A stretch of 64,000 bases of DNA, taken from positions 48,284,189 through 48,348,188 of the forward strand of contig CM042085.1 in NCBI GenBank assembly GCA_023512835.1, given 5' to 3'. Below, in pieces: positions 18,980 to 29,958 of the stretch; the stretch's first letter is position 1; each line of letters begins with the position of its first letter. A program made the translations under genes and the position numbers. Origin of the DNA: Taxillus chinensis. Lineage: Eukaryota > Streptophyta > Magnoliopsida > Santalales > Loranthaceae. The notes below the pieces were generated by a model. It searched no databases and was not told the origin of the DNA. It was given only the letters and a program-made list of their open reading frames with translations.

Positions 18980-21890
18980 TGTAGGACCCCATTTTGTCCG
19001 GGTTGGACATACTAACCCCATTTGATATACCTTTCTGCCCATGCCATATGCCTTGTTGAACAGGTCCACAATGATCCCATACTTCCAAGGAATGGTCTAC
19101 CCAGATCTGCACGAGATGGATACAATTGACACGGATGGGGGAGTTCAAAATTAATGACTTCTGCTACAAGTCCTTGACGCGCCCTAAGACCAACCCCAGG
19201 TGATGGAGGATGAAAATTGGAGACCAACGCACTTGACCGAGCTCAAATCGGACTTAAAACGAAGAAGTTATGAAAAAAACAACTTTCATTGGAAAAAGTC
19301 AAACTTCCCAAAAGACGGTCAATGCCCTTGGTCAAACTGCCCGCAAAAGTGATCATGCGAAACTTTTCAAAATGTCTATGTAGGCGAATACGGGTCTTCC
19401 CAAACAGTCCCTAAAAGGTCATCCATTTTTTTGCATTATGGGTAAGGGTAAAAGGGTAATTAAAAGTTAAAAAAAAAACTTCGGGGTTGACCGTTGACCG
19501 TTGACCTGCCAACACTTCGACCCATTGACCTTCGGAGCCTTGAGGCCCCGAAGCCCTGAAGCCGAAGCCTCGAAGCCTCGAAGCCCCGAAGCCGAAGCCT
19601 CGAAGCCTCGAAGCCTCGAAGCCTTGAAGCCTTGAAGCCCCGGAGCCTCGAAGCCCCGCTGCCGACACTCCGACCATTTGGCCCGTTGACCGTTGTGCTT
19701 CGAAGCCTCACTGCCGACACTTCGACTCGCGACTTACGACGCCCGCGACCTACGACGCCGACTTACGACGCCTTTGACCCGCGGCACCCGTACGTCTTCC
19801 ACCGTTGACCGAAGCTTCGACCCTGCCGACGCTCCGACCTGCCGACACTTCGAACCTCTGACCCCTTTTCTGCCTTCACTGATTTTTCTCGTTGACTTCC
19901 TCGCTGGCTTATTTTTCTCGGTGGCTTCACGAGACCCGTCTTCTGCGCTGGCCATCAGACAAGAAATCATTTCTCAACAACCCTGTCAGTTACATGTGCT
20001 GCTAAAATACAAATTCAAAGGCAATCACGAGCTCCTCTTTTTCCGCATAAGCTGTCCACCTGACCAAGTACTGATCTGCAAATAATAATGCACCCGACAA
20101 AACATTTATTGCAGCAATTAATGAGTCCAGCCAAAAATTTTTTGCAGCCCTTTAAGACGCAGTCTTCAGTTCCTGCGCAAAGGGGAGAGAGCCATCATCA
20201 TGAGGGAAGGACGATTCATCCAAAGCGAGCCATCATCGTTAAAAAGGAGAGAGCCATCATCGTGGAGGGATATACAAACAGAGGGTGACAATTCGTTAAA
20301 AAAAAAAGAGGAAGAGGGAACCCTCCATCATTCCAGTGCGGAAAAAGAGAGAAAAAAAAAGAGAGAGAGAGATCATTGAGAAAAAAGAAGAGAGAGATCA
20401 TTGAAGAAGAAAGAAAGGAGAGAAATGCCCCAGCCTCATCATCAAAAAAACGCCCAGCTTCCTCCTCGCAAACCCAGACAAAGAAAAAACACAGAATCCT
20501 AGAATCATCATCATAAGAGATCACTCGTCCACTCCTTGCCAACTCCAACTTCAGCCCTCTCTTTCTCTTACACCCACTCCAGCCCTCCTATCTCCAAATA
20601 CCAGGGAAGTCTCTTCATAAGTCCCACTGTCAGATCTATCGGTTCTGAGTCGAGCAAGTGACTATCAGCGCCGGCGGGAGCTCAAGCAGAAGATTGGCGT
20701 TGCAAAGCTTCAAAGTCGGTTCAGCCCTTATCTTTTCACTACTTTTTCAGCTTATTTGTATCTATATTTGGTGTAATTGTTTTTTTGCTAGTTTTCGTTT
20801 TGGGCTTATCTATATTTGATGTAATTACTTTTCAGCCTTTTTCATTGTATTTTCCTGTATTTCTTCCTATGTGTATGTTGTAATATGTAAAGTATAGTAA
20901 AAAAAACACTAAAAAAGGAAGAAAGAAAGAAAAGAAAAAAGGAGAGAGCAAAGGGAGAAGATGAAAAACAAGAAAAGAAAAAAAGAATGATTTTATTTTT
21001 TTTTCTTTCGTGGATGTCACACTCACACACTCCACATCTATTTTGATATATATGTATTTTCAATTGTTAATGAAACGCATAGATTTAGGTTCGAAGCTTT
21101 TAAAAAAACAAAACAAAAAAAAAACAAAACACACAAAAAATGAATAACAAAATGTTTTCCACAAAAATGTTTTCCAAAATGTTTTCAATAAATAATGTTC
21201 AAAATGTTTTCACAAAAACATCTCCTAAAAAAAAAAGCCAACAAAAAAAAAAACAAAACGTTTTGCTATAAAATGTTTTCCAAATCTCTTCAACAGTATG
21301 TTTTGAAAATGTTTTAATAAAATGTTTTCCAAAATGTCTTCCAACCAAAAATAAACAAAAAAAAAACAAAAAAAATAATAAAACAAACACAAAAAAAAAA
21401 TGTATGTTCTAACCCAAACCAAAAAAAAACCTTTTTTAGGACTTCAATTTCCAAAAGTAAAACAAAAAAAAAGGGGCCAAAACCAATCCCTAGGATCTCA
21501 TTCTCCACTTCACCCAAAAACCCAAATCTTTTAGGATTCCTTTTAGCAATTTAGGGAAAATCAATTTTAACCATAACTTTGACAAATAGCTTAGTCAAAT
21601 AAAAATCATAGACCTCTTAGGAAATTTAACCCAGTCACAGCAGTATAAATAAAAACCTCCTCCTCCTAAATTAGATACCGAAAGGGCGCTGTAGGGGTGC
21701 TAATCCTTCCCTACACGTAACCAACTCCCGAACCCATCTCTGATAACGCAGACCACACACTTGACACTACTCAAAGTAGAGGGTATCCAACTGTACCCCA
21801 AAAACAGTTGGTGGCGACTCTAAAATTTCTCACCATTGGTTTAGTTTGAAGCTCACCCCAAAAGGGCCCGGACGAAAACCAGTGATGACA
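18980..21890 (+). repeat. Ogre-1 3' LTR (2911 bp)
   Basis: Matches the 5' LTR throughout. Substitutions are a few per hundred at the left end and fewer later; indels are mostly in the minisatellite (19545-19660) and A runs. Ends GATGACA before the target duplication. Confidence 0.95.
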
Positions 21891-22279
21891 GTTGTGGTGA
21901 GGAGGGACACTGGAAGAGGGACTGTCCCAAGAGCAACATGTCTTGCTTTAAATGTGGTAAGTTAGGCCACATTAGTAGGGTGTGCTTTAGCAAGGGAGAG
22001 GGTCGAGTTTCTAGCGGGCTAGCTCAGAGTGGAAAGAGTGAAGCACAGTTCAGAACACCGATGAGACCAGTGCATCCAAGGCTAGTTAGCCAGGCAGGGT
22101 CAAATCAGGTCCGTCTTGTGGGAAGGCAGGAGGGGCAACCGCAGAGCAGTGTAGTGAGGCAATCTGGTGGGAACTAGGGAGGCGGGGGAGGTCTGACATC
22201 CGAGGCTAGAGGAGGTCAAGCCAAAGTATTTGCCCTTACTTTGGCAGCTCCAGAGGATGAGTTGCCAGTGCCGCCATCG
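21891..22279 (+). pseudogene. Chromovirus gag, second part (zinc knuckles and protease linker)
   Basis: The frame continues the zinc knuckle broken by Ogre-1 (GEEGHWKRDC) and has a second complete knuckle, CFKCGKLGHISRVC. A TAG near 22174 follows and then the linker AKVFALTLAAPEDELPVPPS toward protease. At 22279 it is cut off by the end of a copia-type LTR. Positions 22227-22279 are identical, on the opposite strand, to 3978-4030. Confidence 0.85.
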
Positions 22280-22321
22280 ATAAGAGCCTATTCACCCCCC
22301 TCTAGCCTCCAAGGGACCAAC
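22279..22321 (+). repeat. Remnant of copia-type 5' LTR end
   Basis: ATAAGAGCCTATTCACCCCC through GGGACCAACA matches the 3' ends of the LTRs at 24777 and 61015. The bases after it (ATTG) could be the first of a lost ATTGGTATCAGAGC-type primer site. Confidence 0.7.
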
Positions 22322-22323
22322 AA

Positions 22324-23208
22324 TTGCTTCCAGGAATTTCTATCCCCAAACACATCCGCTTCTCTCAGCCCAGCTCCTCCAGTGCAGCTCCTCCTTCGAC
22401 CTCTCCATCCACGGCTATCACCTTCCTCCCATCATATACGGATCGTGATCCACATGATACGGACGGTAGTGTTTTCAACGAAATGATGAAGTATGCCGTG
22501 TCCAATGCCGAGCAAAGATGTCTATCCGAGTTGTATCCCTTCTTCCCAAAAGATATTTAGACTCTATGTTCTGAGAAGGGTCTGTTTACCACAGAAGACA
22601 TAGACAACTTCTCTCGGGCAGTTAAGATGGTGATGAGGCTATTTCCGTCTCTGTACAAGGACGGACACCTGTTTGATGTCTTGCCATGTTGGCCTGAGGG
22701 TTATCTTCTAGACGTAGCCCACATCCGGACCTTCATCGATGGAACTGCTGAGGACAGCAAACCTTGGAAAAATCTTTCAACTGTCCTCATTCCATACTAG
22801 GTCATGACGCCGCACTTCATGTTGGTTGCTTTTCTGATACCGTCCAAGAAGATGCTCTTGATAAACTCTCATCAAGTTGTGAATAACAATGTTAGAAAGA
22901 ATCAATGGGAACCATTGCATCTTCGATTGACAGAAGTCGTAAAGTAGTCTGGGCTTTATGATAAAATGGGCCAAACTCCTTTGGCTCTAACTGAAAAGCT
23001 GAAGGCGGCGATCCGGAACAAGAAGCAAGTGCCACAACAGCCCGATGGAGATAGTTGCAGAGCCTTTTTCTATTTCTTCATCAAATCGTTTATAAAGGTG
23101 GATAAAGACTGGAACAACATCCGCAACTATACGATGGAGCAGACAATGGAGCTTCGAGAGAAGGCAGCAACAATGATCTTCAAGTATAGTAAGCCTTATG
23201 TACCTTAA
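22324..23208 (+). pseudogene. Ulp1-like (C48) cysteine peptidase, decayed
   Basis: One frame of 294 residues collinear from end to end except for three TAG stops (22558, 22798, 22945). The C-terminal half fits the catalytic domain of Ulp1/SENP deSUMOylating peptidases: MTPHFMLVAF with the catalytic His (codon at 22813), LLINSHQ where the catalytic Asp is replaced by Asn (22864), then QQPDGDSC with the oxyanion Gln and the nucleophile Cys (23056) in the usual Q-x5-C spacing. The residue after Cys is Arg instead of the usual Gly. The N-terminal part (FNEMMKYAVSNAEQRCL) I do not recognise. Ulp1-like domains are known passengers of plant MULE and CACTA transposons; finding one between copia-type LTR sequences is unusual. 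The start position is arbitrary. Confidence 0.65.
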
Positions 23209-23346
23209 TGTAAAATTTTGTATCAAGGCTGAATTGTACTGATGTTGCTGACTTAATGGAAAATGGAAGTTATTTTTACTCTGTATGTTATCTTTTTGCT
23301 TCACTTACCAGATCAGATTATAAAGGGTTTTGGCATATCTATAATT

Positions 23347-23354
23347 GGGGGAGA
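23347..23354 (+). other. Copia-type polypurine tract
   Basis: GGGGGAGA followed by T and the LTR start TGTTGGATC, as in many copia elements. Confidence 0.75.
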
Positions 23355-23355
23355 T

Positions 23356-24777
23356 TGTTGGATCAAACCCAGAATTTGGATGATGCAGATAAAACCCTAT
23401 GTAATTTGATTTGAGACATTGCATGTTTTAACTTAAGTTGTTGTAGAAGTTATGATCTTAATCCGGACCTTCACTTGTGAGAGCAAAGCTGAGGACAGGA
23501 TACATAATCCTGATCTGGATAAGAGTGAGTGTCTTCAAACACTTGGTAAATAACCAAGTCTACACTTCATACGGAATAAGGATCATTTGTGTGGACTAAA
23601 CACTTAAAGCTACGGACTAAAGATTCCACATCTTAGAGTTTAAACGAACTAAGCCAAATAGATGCAGAACAAGAATCCTAGTCTACATCTCGCGTGGAGT
23701 AAGAGAAAGTCATCGCGGAATAAAAAGGTAAGTCTTCCACTCAAGCGGACTAAGAACAAGAAAACACGGAGTAAAAAATCCGAGTCTTCCATACATGCGG
23801 AGTAAGGAACGATTTGTGCGGAATAAGGACCCAAGACCTTATTCACACGGAATAAGGAAAATAAATGCGGAATAAGGAATTCGAACCTTTTACTCATGCA
23901 GAGTAAGGATGCGCTGATACGGAGTAAGCCATCCAACCTTTTACCTCATGCGGAGTAAGGAACTCATGCAGAGTAAGGAAGCGCTGTTACGAAGTAAGCT
24001 CTCCAGACTTCTCTTTCATACGGAATAAGGAAGCGCTGACATGGAATAAGGATTCCAGTATCAAACTGACACGGAGTAAGCAACTACTAACACGGAGTAA
24101 GGATCTGAGCTTCATTAATAGGGAGTAAGGAACTTTACGACGGATTAAGAAGATGCTACTTCAACTTATCTTCTTCAGATTCAAAGTAGTCAGCTCGCTG
24201 CGTCCCGATGTAAAACAAACTCATTGATAACCTAAAGCATCTTACACATGGATCACACAAATATGTGGACATAACTTTAACTGCACTTGGGAACTCACAA
24301 AGATACTTATGCTTTACAAACCCAAGATCTTGAGCTCCACATCTGCAGCAATCAAGGCAGAGAGATTACCGAGGAATAATCAATGCTGCATGTTGCTCGG
24401 AAGAACAAGTTCAAACGATGTTTTTCATGGATAGTTATAAATAGTAACATTTTATATTTTATAACTTGCGCACAAGGTGTAATAGAAGATATATACGTGC
24501 GTGCATGTACAAGAGCTAAAACATAGATATTGGCTAGTGTGTGAGTTATTTGTAAACAAAGTGTTAGAGAGTGTCACAGTAGATCAAAAAGCTTTACAAG
24601 CTTTAATCTGCTCTATTTTGTTGTAATTGTCATTTGATAATAAAACAAAATACTTTCACTATCTGGTTATCGTCCGCATTGATATTATCTCTTAACCAGT
24701 ATTAGTGTTATGCCAGAGTTAGAAAAGAGTTTCAATAAAAGCCTATTCACCCCCCTCTAGGCTTCTAGGGACCAACA
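23356..24777 (+). repeat. Copia-type LTR (1422 bp)
   Basis: Starts TGTTGGATCAAACCC and ends GGGACCAACA. It is the same family as the solo LTR at 59564-61015 (TGTTGGATCAAGCC start). It holds an array of CGGAGTAAGG / CGGAATAAGG motifs at 23690-24150. Confidence 0.88.
23690..24150. repeat. CGGA(G/A)TAAGGA motif array in copia LTR
   Basis: More than fifteen copies with irregular spacing and variant flanks. Comparable arrays are at 59775-60370 (solo LTR) and at 28285-28560 inside the Ogre-3 LTR. Confidence 0.8.
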
Positions 24778-24988
24778 ATAACACACTTATTTTCTTAAAT
24801 ATATATATCAAATGTAATTTATTTATGAAAAGTAAATCTTGTATTATGAAAATGTAATATTTAATTAATATAATTATCATACACGCTATGAAATAACGTT
24901 TTCTAAATATATGATCAGAATAGTTTAATTATAAACATAAAATGCTACAATAAATACTTATTATTTTATTAAAAATCTTGGGCCTTAC
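24778..24988. other. AT-rich sequence between copia unit and Ogre-3
   Basis: I see no gene or repeat family; mostly A/T with ATATATATATC near 24800. It ends near GGGCCTTACAA where the Ogre-3 match starts. Confidence 0.5.
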
Positions 24989-25145
24989 AATCACCCCCTG
25001 CATGGTACAAGTTGGAGGCCCGATGTGCCTATCATAGCAATGGAGCGGGGCACGACCTTGAAAATTATTTTGCCCTCAAGAAAATCATCCAATAGTTAGT
25101 AAGGGCCAAGTGGCTGGACTTTTCAAAGCCGTCCAATGAACCAAG
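24989..25145 (+). pseudogene. Ogre-3 gag fragment
   Basis: PPAWYKLEARCAYHSNGAGH parallels PPAWYKLDAKCEYHAGGAGH of Ogre-1; the last Cys of the CHHC knuckle is Tyr here (DLENY). A TAG follows in KKIIQ-stop-LVRAKWLDFS. Only about 50 codons match. Confidence 0.8.
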
Positions 25146-26999
25146 TGTTACCTCAAACCCATTACTAGAACGACGAAGCCAGTAAATAATGGAGCCACAC
25201 AAATAAAACATAACCAGGTTTATGATGTTGTGAGAAAACTCTCTGGGATGGAGCAATTCTCTATTGTTTTGTGTGTGTTCATAAAAACAATCACTCTTGT
25301 CTGTTTTATTAAGTTTATGTTACCTGCAATTTTTGTGTGCAATGTCTGTCATGACTTGTTTATTCTTTTAGCATAGGTAATAAGTCCAAATCGGGGCATA
25401 TCAAGCCAAGGAAACCTAAGCCATTTTAATTCTACCTCAAACTCCAGGCCGATTAGAAGAGTATGTCAACATAAAAGACAATGAAACTGTCCCTATATCA
25501 AACTGGGGCATGAAAAAGTTCCTTCTATCAATGAAAGTTCCTTCTTGTACACTTTAAGAAAGACTTTGATTGTTCAAAATGAAGAAAGGTCATCTTTCAC
25601 TACCTTGTGATACTACCCTCGCTAGCCCTTTTGAACTCGACTAAAATTCTTTTTGTATATATAACCTAATCCATAGTTCACCCCACACTAGGGCCCGTTT
25701 TGAATGTTAAGATTCCACACATAGGACAATTATTAAGTAAAAACAAAAAAAATGAGAGAAAAAAGAAATATTATGAATATCACAATCCCACATTGGGACA
25801 ATTTTGTGAAATGCCCTGACACTGGGGACAGTGGTAGAAAAAATCATTTGATCAATAGTAAAGCCCCACACCTGGGCAATTTTTGACAAACAAAAAAAAG
25901 GAAGAGTCCCGTTTGAACTATGGATCATAACCAGCCTAGAATAGGTTTGAGCCTATTATATCCCTTTCTTGATAAACCTAGTAGCCTAGCCTATGATACA
26001 GTCCTAAGAAAGTCCTCTTAGATTAAATGATCAAAGTTATTTCTCATATGCTCAATTCAAAATAGTGTTACAGGGATCAAGGATTCAAGGCGGACTTGAT
26101 GATAACCCACAAGGGCATCAAGGGTAAAATACAAAGCCTCGTACGAGGTAGAAGGAACAACAAGCAGAAAACAAGGCAGGCTTAGTGAAAATCCAAAAAG
26201 GGCACTAAGAGCAAAAGTTAAAAGCCACAAAAGGAAGCTCAAGCACTCAAGGCCCGAGAGCAGCCAGCATCGAGCCTCAGGACTAACACACTCAGGCACC
26301 CTAATACCAAGCCCAACAAATCCTTTCAAATCAAGTCCCTAAACCGCAATGCACAAAGATAATCCAACTGACAAGCAGAAACTCTGATAAGTCTCTAAAC
26401 CTCAGAAGTAAACAAACAGACAATATCCTCAACCAAGCCCCGAGCGCCGACTCAAACCAGCTCAATCACCTGAGGTCTCCTACCCTCGAATACAATTGCA
26501 AGGCCAAGATAAAACTTATACGTAGATACCCCAAACAATATTGCCTCTATCAAAAGAGGACAACAAGTTATGACTGAACGTTGCATACCAAAAAAAACAT
26601 TTTCATTAAAGCTTTGTTTCAATTCAAAATTTTGCGTGTGTTGGTTTAAATACAAAACCTATTCGCCGGTAGGGTTCCTCACAATGTCATTCAATAACTT
26701 TGGTCCAACTACACAACTGCCCGAAGAGAATGTTACCTCCAAAAATCAAGCCAGTTTTCCCAATAGACCAAACGTCAAAATAGTTGTTAGATCATTTTGC
26801 TTGAACGAAAAGTATTCCAGCACCACCAACGGGTTAAGCTCCCTTAATAAATCATGCAAGCATCATATATCATTGCATAACCATGCATTCATGCAGCATC
26901 AGATGCTACATCTCATTACATTATGTATGCATGCACCCTTCATACTAACATCAAACAATCACTATAGCAACATGCATCATCATACAACATCAAACTCGG
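25146..26999 (+). other. Ogre-3 internal sequence without a recognisable gene
   Basis: This 1.85-kb stretch is AT-rich and carries no convincing coding match. TTCTTTTAGCATAG followed by GTAATAAG near 25365-25383 resembles the intron acceptor region of Ogre-1. The GTGAAAATCC/GGGCA motif of the Ogre 3' region recurs at 26085-26130 and 26185-26215. A large deletion of pol is the simplest reading. Confidence 0.5.
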
Positions 27000-27540
27000 G
27001 GCGGTCCGGGTTTCCTTTGTTTGAGCTTCTTCCTGAACAAACTAGCTTTTGCTCTTTCTTTTTAGTTTTCCTAGGGAGGTCAAGGTCTATGTGTCTAGCT
27101 TCTTCCTAAACAAACTGGAATTAGCTACTTTCTTTCCATCCTGGGCGATCAGGATTTCAGTTTTCCCAAGGCATTCCGGGTTTCTTTTGTTTGAACTTCT
27201 TCCTGAACAAACTGGTTTTAGCTCGTTTCCTTTCAGTCTTGTCTATCTAGCTTCTTCCTAAATTGACTAGAATTAGCTAATTTCTTTCTTTTAAGCTTCT
27301 TCTTGAACAAACTGGTTTTAGCTCATCTATTTTTAGTTTTGTGTGTCTAGCTTCTTCCTGAACAGACTAGAATTAACTACTTTCTTTCTTTTCAGTTTTT
27401 CTGGGGTAGTCTGGGTTTCTTTTGTTTGAGCTTCTTCATGAACAAACTGGTTTTAGCTCGCTTCTTTTCAGTTTTGTGTGTTAGCTTCTTTCTAAATAGA
27501 CTGAATTAGCTATCTTCTTTCCATCTTAGGCCGTCAAACT
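27000..27540. repeat. Ogre-3 3' region tandem array, GAGCTTCTTCCTGAACAAAC type
   Basis: Irregular units of 50-80 bp share CTTCTTCCTGAACAAACTGG and TTTTAGCTC. The array occupies the place of the CCTATCGTTG array of Ogre-1 and -2 but is unrelated in sequence. Confidence 0.75.
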
Positions 27541-27690
27541 TTCTTTTTCCCTAATGCAGCCAGGATTTCTCTTCCCACCATCCAAATGTTCCAACCCAAC
27601 CTCAATAGCAAGTTAGTCAGGTAAGTGCTTTAACCCGTGCAAAATGAGTCCCCCTTATCTTTGTACACTATTTGTTTACAAACAATGCAG

Positions 27691-27699
27691 AAAAGAGGA
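27691..27699 (+). other. Ogre-3 polypurine tract
   Basis: AAAAGAGGA followed by GCAGC and the LTR start TGTTGGATCC. A mutated relative of the Ogre-1 palindrome stands just before it. Confidence 0.7.
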
Positions 27700-28199
27700 G
27701 CAGCTGTTGGATCCCATTTTATCCAGTTTAGACATACTAACCCTTTGAAACTTTTATATCCTCTGCCCATGCCATATTTTGTTAAATAGGTCCAGAAAGA
27801 TTCCCCACTACCAAGGAATGTTTTAGAGTTAATGTTAACCCTAATTTGCACAAGATGGATACACTGACATGAACGGGAAAGCCCAAATTGATAACCTCCA
27901 CTACAAGTCTTAGAAGTGCCCCAAAACCAATACCAAGTGATAGAGGAGGAAATTTGGAGACTAACGCACTTGACCGAACTTAATTCCGATTTAAAATGAA
28001 GAAGTTATGGCCCAAACAAAATGCGAGGGAAAATGCCAAATTTGCCAAAAGACGGTCAATGCCCCTAGTAAAAGGTCCCAGAAATGTGATCATGCGAGAT
28101 TCTCCAAAATGACTATTTAGGTGAATACGGGGCTTCCCAAACAACCCCCAAAAGTTCGTCCATTTTGGCATTTTGGGTAAGGGTAAAAGGGTAATTAAA

Positions 28200-28230
<31 letters not shown>

Positions 28231-28284
28231 CAAACAAACCGCAGCATCGTAGTCAAATCCAGAGCATCGTGGTCAACTCTGAGA

Positions 28285-28560
28285 CATCACTCATCCAAAC
28301 TAAGCTTCCACTGATACGAAATAAGGATTTGAGCCTTCCATTAATCCGGATTAAGTTTCCACTGATACGGAGTAAGGATCCGAGCCTTCCATTGATCCGG
28401 ACTAAGCTTCCACTGATATGGAGTAAGGATTTGAGCCTTCCATTAATCCGGACTAAGCTTCCACTAGTATGGAGTAAGGATCCGAGCCTTCCATTGATGT
28501 AGACTAAGCCTCCACTAATACGGAGTAAGGATCCAAGCCTTCTATTCCTTCCAGTGATTC
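28285..28560. repeat. Tandem array in Ogre-3 LTR, about 58-bp unit
   Basis: Four to five units of the form GATACGGAGTAAGGATCC, GAGCCTTCCATTGATCCGG and ACTAAGCTTCCACT in series. The subunit TGATACGGAGTAAGGATCC is also found in the copia solo LTR at about 60313. Confidence 0.85.
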
Positions 28561-29953
28561 GGATCCAGGCCTCTACTGACCTTCGACCCTACCAACCTTT
28601 GACCTTTATTGTTTGGCCTATCAACGGGCTCGCTCACTATTTCTTCACGGGATCTATTGGTATTAGCTGTGCAAATCCTTTTCAACGTTTATCGGTCACA
28701 TGTGCTCATATGAAACCAAAAGGGGCAATCATAGGTCGTTAGTCCACCCGACATAAGTTGGAATCAAGAAATAAAAAATATTGGCATGAATAATATAGTA
28801 ATAAATGCAACAATAATGAGGCTGCATCAAAAGACATTAAAAAGGGATCTTTCCCCTCACAAAAAGGATGACGCCCAAGCTTACACCCAAGAACACCCAA
28901 AGTTTTTATGCCCAAGAGCCCAATCTCTTTTTCTTACGAGCCTCTCCAAAAACCGCCCCCTTTCCAACTCCTCTTCCCCGAATATCCCGTTCCAGCTCTC
29001 TTTTTTCCAGCAAAAGAAAAACACAAAAACAACCTCCAATTCTGCCCCCCACTCTTTCCTACATTTCCATCATGAAAACAAAAACAAAAAAACCAATTCC
29101 TTTTCATTCCCCTATTTCTTACGCCCACTCTCCTTATTTCTAGCCACCAAAAGATCTAGTGCAAATTTAGTTTAAGTTTGACAAATCTCACTAGCAGATT
29201 TGTTGGTTCTATTTTCAAGCAAGCGACTATCGGCGCGGACATGACAGTTCAAACGGACGACCGGAGTTGAAGCCCAAAGTTAGTTTAGTTAATTTGTATT
29301 TGTTTATTTATTACTTTTAGTTTATTTATATGTAGACTCGATGTAATGCTTAGTATTTTCCTGTATTTTTATGTCATTGGTATATGTTGTATTTTCCTTT
29401 TTATGTTGTATGTTATAATATGTATAGTATAGTAAAGACAAAACAAAAAAGAGAGCAAAGAGAGGCCAAAAAAGGGATGAAAAAAACAGAAAAAAGAGTA
29501 AGTTATTATTTGATTTGTGGATGTCACAATCACACACATAACTTTATATGTTATTTTTTAACATGTGTTAGCTCATAGTTTTATCCTTTGAAACAAAAAA
29601 AATGACATTTTCAAAACAAAAAAACACGTTTTCCAACCAAAAACCAAAGATTAAATTTTTAAGACTTCAATTTTCAAAGCAAAAAAAAACAACAAAACAA
29701 AAACACAAACCACAAAAAAAAAACCAAAACCTTAGGGTTTTATTTTCCACTTCAAACAACAAAAAAATAAAACAAAACCTTTAGGATTCCCTTAGAAATT
29801 TAGGGTAAATCAATTGTAACCATAACTTTGACAAATAACTTAGCTAAATACAAAGCATAAACTTTCTAGGAAAATCATAGTGCCACGACCCAATCACAAC
29901 AATAAAAATAAATAAAAATCTCCTCCTCCTAAGATAGGTACCAAAAGGGCGTT

Positions 29954-29958
29954 GTAGG
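29954..29958. repeat. Target-site duplication GTAGG, left copy (Ogre-2)
   Basis: GTAGG precedes the Ogre-2 end at 29959 and recurs at 58090-58094. With one copy removed, the Ogre-3 LTR reads across without a gap. Confidence 0.93.

Larger units (their letters stand above)
5198..21890 (+). mobile_element. Ogre-1: complete Ogre/Tat-type Ty3/gypsy retrotransposon
   Basis: The element is 16,693 bp long: LTRs 5198-8153 and 18980-21890, internal region 8154-18979, perfect 5-bp target duplication. Order is ORF1, gag, protease, RT, RNase H, second (archaeal-type) RNase H, integrase, then a long 3' region with tandem repeats. A separate ORF1 upstream of gag, a second RNase H and a probable intron between protease and RT are the hallmarks of the plant Ogre/Tat lineage. 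The LTRs differ by about 2-3 percent where I compared them plus indels, so insertion is fairly recent. Lesions: lost gag core, TGA between gag and protease, frameshifts near 13280, 13838 and 14778, TGA at 15563. It would depend on proteins from other copies to move. Confidence 0.93.
22279..24777 (+). mobile_element. Copia-type LTR unit carrying a Ulp1-like frame
   Basis: A 43-bp remnant of LTR 3' end (22279-22321, ending GGGACCAACA) is followed by a 1.0-kb internal part without copia genes, a polypurine tract (23347-23354) and a full 1422-bp LTR (23356-24777). The internal part encodes a decayed Ulp1-like peptidase. The left LTR and primer site are truncated, so the unit is read as a damaged non-autonomous element that took up a host-type or MULE-type gene. 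Alternative: a chimera of unrelated breaks. Confidence 0.65.
24989..29958 (+). mobile_element. Ogre-3: truncated, older Ogre-type element (left part)
   Basis: A gag fragment (24989-25145), unassigned sequence, 3' region motifs (26085-26130), a tandem array (27000-27540), polypurine tract (27691-27699) and an LTR from 27705 that is cut at 29958 by Ogre-2 and ends at 58254. ORF1, most of gag and all of pol are missing or unrecognisable. The 5' LTR is lost, so no target duplication can be tested. Confidence 0.8.
27705..29958 (+). repeat. Ogre-3 3' LTR, first part
   Basis: Starts TGTTGGATCCCATTTTATCC, similar to Ogre-1 (TGTAGGACCCCATTTTGTCC). It contains a long A run (28206-28231), a CGGAGTAAGG array (28285-28560), and the CTCCTCCTCCTAAGATAGGT region near its end. 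It is interrupted at 29958 by Ogre-2 and resumes at 58090. Confidence 0.85.

Noticed and set aside
1371..22279. Gypsy pol (minus) and gag (plus) as one element simply annotated
   Set aside because: They are on opposite strands with a shared 53-bp overlap; kept as separate fragments with an inversion hypothesis.
28204..28231. Long A run as the tail of a SINE or processed gene
   Set aside because: It is at the position of A runs in other Ogre LTRs and no target duplication or internal promoter is seen.
28868..29175. Plus-strand frame with Lys/Thr/Pro-rich sequence
   Set aside because: Low-complexity LTR sequence of Ogre-3; counterparts in other Ogre LTRs are not open.
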